Assembly: GCA_020216655.1 (NCBI GenBank)
Contig: JAIWNU010000101.1
Coordinates: forward strand, 1-10,000
Source of the DNA: Treponema sp.
GTDB taxonomy: Bacteria > Spirochaetota > Spirochaetia > Treponematales > Breznakiellaceae
Direction of reading: 5' to 3'
Length of the DNA stretch: 10,000 nt
In this document: piece by piece, positions 6,294-10,000 of the stretch
Layout: each line of letters opens with the position of its first letter
Numbering within the stretch: position 1 is the stretch's first letter
Translations under genes and position numbers: made by a program
The notes under the pieces: generated by a model
The model's input: the letters and a program-made list of their open reading frames with translations, nothing else
Database searches by the model: none
What the model was told of the DNA's origin: nothing

Positions 6294-8408
6294 CTACGAC
6301 ACCTTTATCATGACCAGCATGGTAAGGTCGTCTTTGGGGGGCTCCCCTGCAAGGAAGCTTTTGAATTGCTGCAGGATATAGTCCCGGACCGCAGCGGCCC
6401 CCTGTTCTGCCGGAGCCTGAGAGAGGGCAGCGCGAATCCGGTCATTGCCGAAATCTTCGCCGGCAGCGTTTTTTGCCTCCACAAGACAATCTGAATAGAC
6501 TAGCAGCGCATCCCCGTTATGGATAGGGAAACGGAGGCTCCGGTACCCTTCGGAAAGACCTTCAAGGCCTATAAAACGGCCCCGGCTTTCGCCCTGACGG
6601 GATTCTACGGCTTTTACAATACCAGAACGGCCAGAGCGGTACAGGAGGTCAGGGTGACCTGCATTAACATATTCCACCCGGTCTCCGCTAAAGCGGAGCA
6701 GTATTCCGGTGAGATAATTTTCTATATTGCCCTTTTCAGCGATGAGTTTTTCATCAATCTTTTTCATGACCTCCCCAAGGGGTATGTCTCTACCATCTTT
6801 AAATTGGCGGTACACGACGGATTTTGCCAGCATGGCCACAAGCCCTGAGGCGATACCATGACCTGAAACGTCAAAAAGGCCCGCACCGAGCAGTGTTTTC
6901 CCATCAATATAAAAATCATAGAGGTCCCCGGAGACTCCCGCCATGGGTTCGAAGGCATAGGCAATATCCCAGTTTTCCAATACAGGCAAAAAGGCAGGAT
7001 AAAAACTTTTTTGGACAAACTCGGCCATTTTAAGGTCCCGTTGAGCCCGGTAGTTAGCTTCCTCCAGGGCCGCATTCACCTGCTGCAATTGGAGGTTCGC
7101 CTGGGACAGTTCCTCTGTCCGTTCCTTTACCTTGTTTTCCAAATGCAGGTTCAGGTCCTCAGCCTCGTTCCGTGCCCTGGCGAAACGGCCAGCGAGCAGA
7201 AAAAGAAAACTGATGAGGACAATTTGCCAGCCAAAACCGGTAATATAGGGGAAATTGTACAGCTTAAGAACCTCGTGCAAGAAAATGTCGAGCAGAGCAG
7301 TGAGAACCATAGGAGAAAAGCCGAGGAGCAGCGGCAGTGCATCCGGATCCTTTTTGAACAAAGAATCAAGGGGCATGTAGAGTACATACACAAGGGGCGG
7401 CAGGAGGAAAAATTGGGTAAAGAGCCTTATTTCCCTTAAGGTGGAATAATTGGGGCTTAGTAATACGATGCCTACCGGAATGATAAATAATATAATCCGC
7501 GCCCACAGCACCCAGGCAGGGTCGGTTCTCCGCAGATAGTCACGAACAAAACCGCAGAGTTTAAAGAGCATATAAAAGAGTACAAGATTGATGAATTTCT
7601 GGAAACTTACATAGGTCATCCAAGCAGGGGGCATGCCGGGCAGTTCGGTAATGAAAAAATTGGAAAGATAAAAAACGCTCAGCAGGTTAAGCAGCGCAAA
7701 GGAAAAATTTTCTTTGTCCTTTTTCCTTCTATAATAGAGTATGAAATGATACAGCGAAATGATGAGCATGACCGCCGCAAACATGAGGTTTACGGTAGAA
7801 TTCCAGAAATTTTCCCAGCGGCTTGCGTGAACCGTATCCTGTCTAAAACCGATGAAGGGGCGGGATGCAATGGAGCCCTCTCCATCAACCCAAATATGAA
7901 GGAGTACCGTAATAGGTTTGTGAAGCTGTATCGCTTCTGGCGGAATGGCATATTCCCGGGAGGTATTCCAATAACTAAAATAGTTAGGCGGGTTTCGGCC
8001 CGTGCTGCCAACGAAGACACCATTGACCCAGGTTTGATCGGTCATGGTAATTCTGCCCAAGAAAATACCCAAGGGGAGGGGGCTCAAGAAATCGACACTG
8101 GGAAATTCGCCCCGAATCCAGATATAGCCCCGTTTATTGGGAAGAAGCGTTTCAAGATTTGAGAGAGCCCTCTCTTCCAGGGGAGTAAAGACTAACTGCA
8201 GGCTTGTTTCCGGATTCGTCTGGGGTGTTACCTGGCCCTGAGCTGGATCCTGAGCCCAGTACCACTTCTGGGCTCTCAGCATTACTTTAAGGGCCGATGT
8301 TTCTTCGCTAATGGCTGCCAAGGGGAAACCTATTGCAGATAATTGCAGTACTAAAAAGAGCAATACCTTGAGCTGCAAATGTGATGTACGAATTTTCAGA
8401 AAACCCAT
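6294..8408 (-). CDS. Membrane sensor phosphatase: extracytoplasmic domain, 7TM block, coiled coil, SpoIIE/RsbU-type PP2C
   Basis: 704 residues. A signal peptide or first helix (about 12-33) is followed by a probable periplasmic beta-rich domain (about 40-195, with YIWIRGEFP and TWVNGVFVGSTGR resembling a jelly-roll fold). About seven membrane helices follow between 204 and 408, the layout of 7TMR-DISM receptors. A coiled coil (about 411-460) then joins them to a SpoIIE-type phosphatase domain (about 462-704). Phosphatase motifs: SGDLYDF (493-499), FDVSGHG (512-518), NAGHPDLLY (582-590), YSDCLVEA (638-645) and KDDLTMLV (692-699). The family dephosphorylates anti-sigma-factor antagonists, so this is probably a sensor feeding a partner-switching pathway. 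No antagonist or anti-sigma factor is in the window. The YSDC position usually has Gly where Cys is seen. The ATG at 8408 is well placed behind AGGAGGT (8414-8420). It starts 23 bases after the symporter, so probably the same operon. It ends with TAG. Confidence 0.92.
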   Translation of the reverse strand: MGFLKIRTSHLQLKVLLFLVLQLSAIGFPLAAISEETSALKVMLRAQKWYWAQDPAQGQVTPQTNPETSLQLVFTPLEERALSNLETLLPNKRGYIWIRGEFPSVDFLSPLPLGIFLGRITMTDQTWVNGVFVGSTGRNPPNYFSYWNTSREYAIPPEAIQLHKPITVLLHIWVDGEGSIASRPFIGFRQDTVHASRWENFWNSTVNLMFAAVMLIISLYHFILYYRRKKDKENFSFALLNLLSVFYLSNFFITELPGMPPAWMTYVSFQKFINLVLFYMLFKLCGFVRDYLRRTDPAWVLWARIILFIIPVGIVLLSPNYSTLREIRLFTQFFLLPPLVYVLYMPLDSLFKKDPDALPLLLGFSPMVLTALLDIFLHEVLKLYNFPYITGFGWQIVLISFLFLLAGRFARARNEAEDLNLHLENKVKERTEELSQANLQLQQVNAALEEANYRAQRDLKMAEFVQKSFYPAFLPVLENWDIAYAFEPMAGVSGDLYDFYIDGKTLLGAGLFDVSGHGIASGLVAMLAKSVVYRQFKDGRDIPLGEVMKKIDEKLIAEKGNIENYLTGILLRFSGDRVEYVNAGHPDLLYRSGRSGIVKAVESRQGESRGRFIGLEGLSEGYRSLRFPIHNGDALLVYSDCLVEAKNAAGEDFGNDRIRAALSQAPAEQGAAAVRDYILQQFKSFLAGEPPKDDLTMLVMIKVS

Positions 8409-8431
8409 GGCAGACCTCCTAGCTTCGTCTC

Positions 8432-9874
8432 TTACTGTTTGTTGCTCTGCTGATGTTTTGCTAATGTAGCCTGTACCTGTTTTTCATTGTACAACAGGAG
8501 CAATATAAAGCCAATTGCGCAGAATGCAAGGGCAAAGAGGGTCGTAAGCCGGACACCTGCAACCCCAACCACATCCCCGGAGCCGCTCGAACCTGCCCCA
8601 ATCATTACGATAGATGGCAGCAGTACCGCGCCGATGGATTGGCCCATTTTGGACATAAAGGTCCGGAACCCAAAGAATACACCAGCCTTGTACATTCCCG
8701 TTTCAATAGCATAGGCTTCAGCCATATCAGAGACCATGGCATTGGGAAGGATGCCAAAAATGGCCAGAGGAATTGCCGCAAGAAGGGCTGCGATCAGCGC
8801 CTGGGTCATAGCCGGCAGTGGCAGATATCCAAAGAGGGCGCAGAAAGAGAACAGTATGCCAAAGAGCACGAAGGCAATCATAAGAAGCCGCTTGCGGCCC
8901 ACTGCCCGGGCTATAAAGTTAACCGGAATGTAAAAGGCAAAACTCACCAGGAACATTACAATGAAAAGGCTCGAATAGGTTTCCTTGGGAAGGCCCAGCA
9001 GCACGGTAATGTAATACATGAGCCCGTTGTTGATGAAATAAAGACTGATCCAATAGGCAAAGTCCGACAGGGTGAAACGGAGGAAATTTCGGTCCTTAAT
9101 AACATTGCCAATGCTGGTGAAGAAACCGTCATCGCAGGGTACAGATTCGGCATAGCGGTTTTCGTCTATCACAATAATAGGAAGTACCATCAATATAAAC
9201 GAAACTACTGCAAAGACGCCCTGAGCAGCTTGGAATGCCTGGAGCGGCGACATCCCTTGGGCTTGGAACATACCCTGGAGCGCAGGAGCTTGGGCTCCAA
9301 TCATGGCACCGAGAGCCCAGGTTATGGAAATCATGGTGGAAAGTTCAAGCCGTTCGTTGCTGCTGTGGCCAAGCTCACTCATCCAAGCAAAAAAGGGCGT
9401 TACATACATGGTCATAAAGAGGTAAAAGAGGGTCACGGTCACAAAGAGCCAAAGGCTGTTAGCGGTGATATTAGCCTGATCTCCGGTCCCGAAGGGGGCA
9501 ACGAACACAAGCACCGCAAAAAGCGCAAAGGGCAGAACCGCCACGGACATAAAGAAGCGGCGGCGGCCAATTTTAGATTTACTTCTGTCAGAAAAAACAG
9601 CAATGAGGGGATCGGTAATGGCGTCCCAGATACGGCCAAAGGCCAGGATAAGGCCGATAACGGTGAGTACCCCTACAATATACCCCTGGTGAATCATCCG
9701 AGGAAACAGGGCAGCTCCGCCTTCTTGGGGCGGCAGATAAAAATAGTTCAGAAAGTTGGCTGCCCCATAACTTGCCAAGGACCAACCGAGCTGTCCCAAA
9801 GCATAGATAATTTTTTTGGAAAATGGCAGGGATTCTACAACCCGGCCCTGTGCATTCATGACAGAATTGCTCAT
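8432..9874 (-). CDS. GPH-family (MelB-like) sugar:cation symporter, major facilitator superfamily
   Basis: 480 residues with about twelve hydrophobic segments. The family signature between helices 2 and 3 is plain: GRIWDAITDPLIAVFSD (80-96) followed by RSKSKIGRRR (97-106). The aspartates here match cation- and sugar-binding positions in MelB. The second half has the related loop GILPNAMVSDMAEAYAIETG (374-393) and a GQSIGA motif. Members import glycosides or oligosaccharides with Na+ or H+. The substrate cannot be read from sequence alone. The hydrophilic segment GFFTSIGNVIKDRNF (250-264) is the central cytoplasmic loop. The ATG at 9874 has AGGAGG (9881-9886) six bases upstream and overlaps the preceding gene's stop (ATGA). 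The length is normal for the family, so the gene appears intact. It is probably co-transcribed with the upstream partial gene and the downstream sensor phosphatase. Confidence 0.93.
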   Translation of the reverse strand: MSNSVMNAQGRVVESLPFSKKIIYALGQLGWSLASYGAANFLNYFYLPPQEGGAALFPRMIHQGYIVGVLTVIGLILAFGRIWDAITDPLIAVFSDRSKSKIGRRRFFMSVAVLPFALFAVLVFVAPFGTGDQANITANSLWLFVTVTLFYLFMTMYVTPFFAWMSELGHSSNERLELSTMISITWALGAMIGAQAPALQGMFQAQGMSPLQAFQAAQGVFAVVSFILMVLPIIVIDENRYAESVPCDDGFFTSIGNVIKDRNFLRFTLSDFAYWISLYFINNGLMYYITVLLGLPKETYSSLFIVMFLVSFAFYIPVNFIARAVGRKRLLMIAFVLFGILFSFCALFGYLPLPAMTQALIAALLAAIPLAIFGILPNAMVSDMAEAYAIETGMYKAGVFFGFRTFMSKMGQSIGAVLLPSIVMIGAGSSGSGDVVGVAGVRLTTLFALAFCAIGFILLLLYNEKQVQATLAKHQQSNKQ

Positions 9875-10000
9875 TTCATTCCTCCTTGCAATGCTAATTC
9901 AACTGCCCGGTAGGCTCCGGAATAGAGTCCCGCCTTGTTGGCAGAAAGGATACAGGAATTCATTAGGCTCAGGCCTTCGCTGTCTTCCATCAAGAAGCGC
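9871..10000 (-). CDS. C-terminal end of an unidentified protein, cut by the right edge
   Basis: The last 42 codons of an open frame enter from the right edge and end in TGA at 9871-9873, overlapping the symporter ATG by four bases. The visible tail includes EGLSLMNSCILSANKAG and AYRAVELAL, forming two amphipathic helices. It vaguely recalls the C-terminal helices of Gfo/Idh/MocA-type sugar dehydrogenases, which often accompany GPH symporters, but too little is present to assign a family. The overlap and the well-formed AGGAGG inside its last codons support it as a true coding end in one operon with the symporter. Confidence 0.65.
   Translation of the reverse strand, partial: RFLMEDSEGLSLMNSCILSANKAGLYSGAYRAVELALQGGMK

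Noticed and set aside
8639..9913. A 424-codon open frame on the plus strand opposite the symporter gene
   Set aside because: The translation is hydrophilic and rich in His, Lys, Gly and Glu with no domain, and it mirrors the codons of a well-supported 12-helix symporter on the other strand. It has no credible ribosome binding site context. It is a shadow frame.

Overview
All genes recognised in this window lie on the minus strand, so the DNA is transcribed from the right edge towards the left edge. Gaps between genes are short (about 77 bases at most) and several genes overlap, which suggests two or three consecutive operons. Composition is moderate in G+C. The mix of a membrane-bound SpoIIE-type phosphatase, a GPH sugar symporter and an accessory kinase/phosphatase/von Willebrand A (vWA) cluster would fit a free-living or gut-associated spirochaete (Treponema/Spirochaeta-like). 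That placement is an impression from gene content and codon style, not a demonstrated fact. No rRNA, tRNA, CRISPR array or insertion sequence is visible.

Right part (10000 to 6294): the C-terminal end of an unidentified protein overlaps by four bases (ATGA) the start of a 480-residue GPH-family (MelB-like) symporter. 23 bases further on comes a 704-residue sensor phosphatase: signal peptide, extracytoplasmic domain, a membrane block of about seven helices, coiled coil, then a SpoIIE/RsbU-type PP2C domain. The spacing suggests co-transcription of transport and signalling.

Middle (6293 to 5537): a 207-residue Nudix hydrolase. Its ribosome binding site lies inside one arm of a perfect 13-bp inverted repeat. 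A 56-base gap follows, holding a plausible promoter that would begin transcription almost at the start codon of the next gene.

Left part (5536 to 1): the most interesting block. A 94-residue membrane protein overlaps a 368-residue membrane-anchored protein with an intact transglutaminase-like Cys-His-Asp triad. Next come a 333-residue coiled-coil protein, a vWA protein with MIDAS motifs, a PP2C-type phosphatase and an atypical protein kinase with a probable C-terminal OB-fold, cut by the window edge. The last three match the order and type of the TerY-P triad known from Ter-type stress systems and from E. coli yegL-pphC-yegI. The junctions are TAATG (vWA/PP2C) and ATGA (PP2C/kinase), so translation looks coupled.

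Two genes in this block are interrupted. The vWA domain carries a single in-frame TAG between its first and second MIDAS motifs. The two membrane ORFs are offset by one base at a run of six G, where one G fewer would fuse them. Both could be sequencing errors, decay or recoding, and both are checkable.
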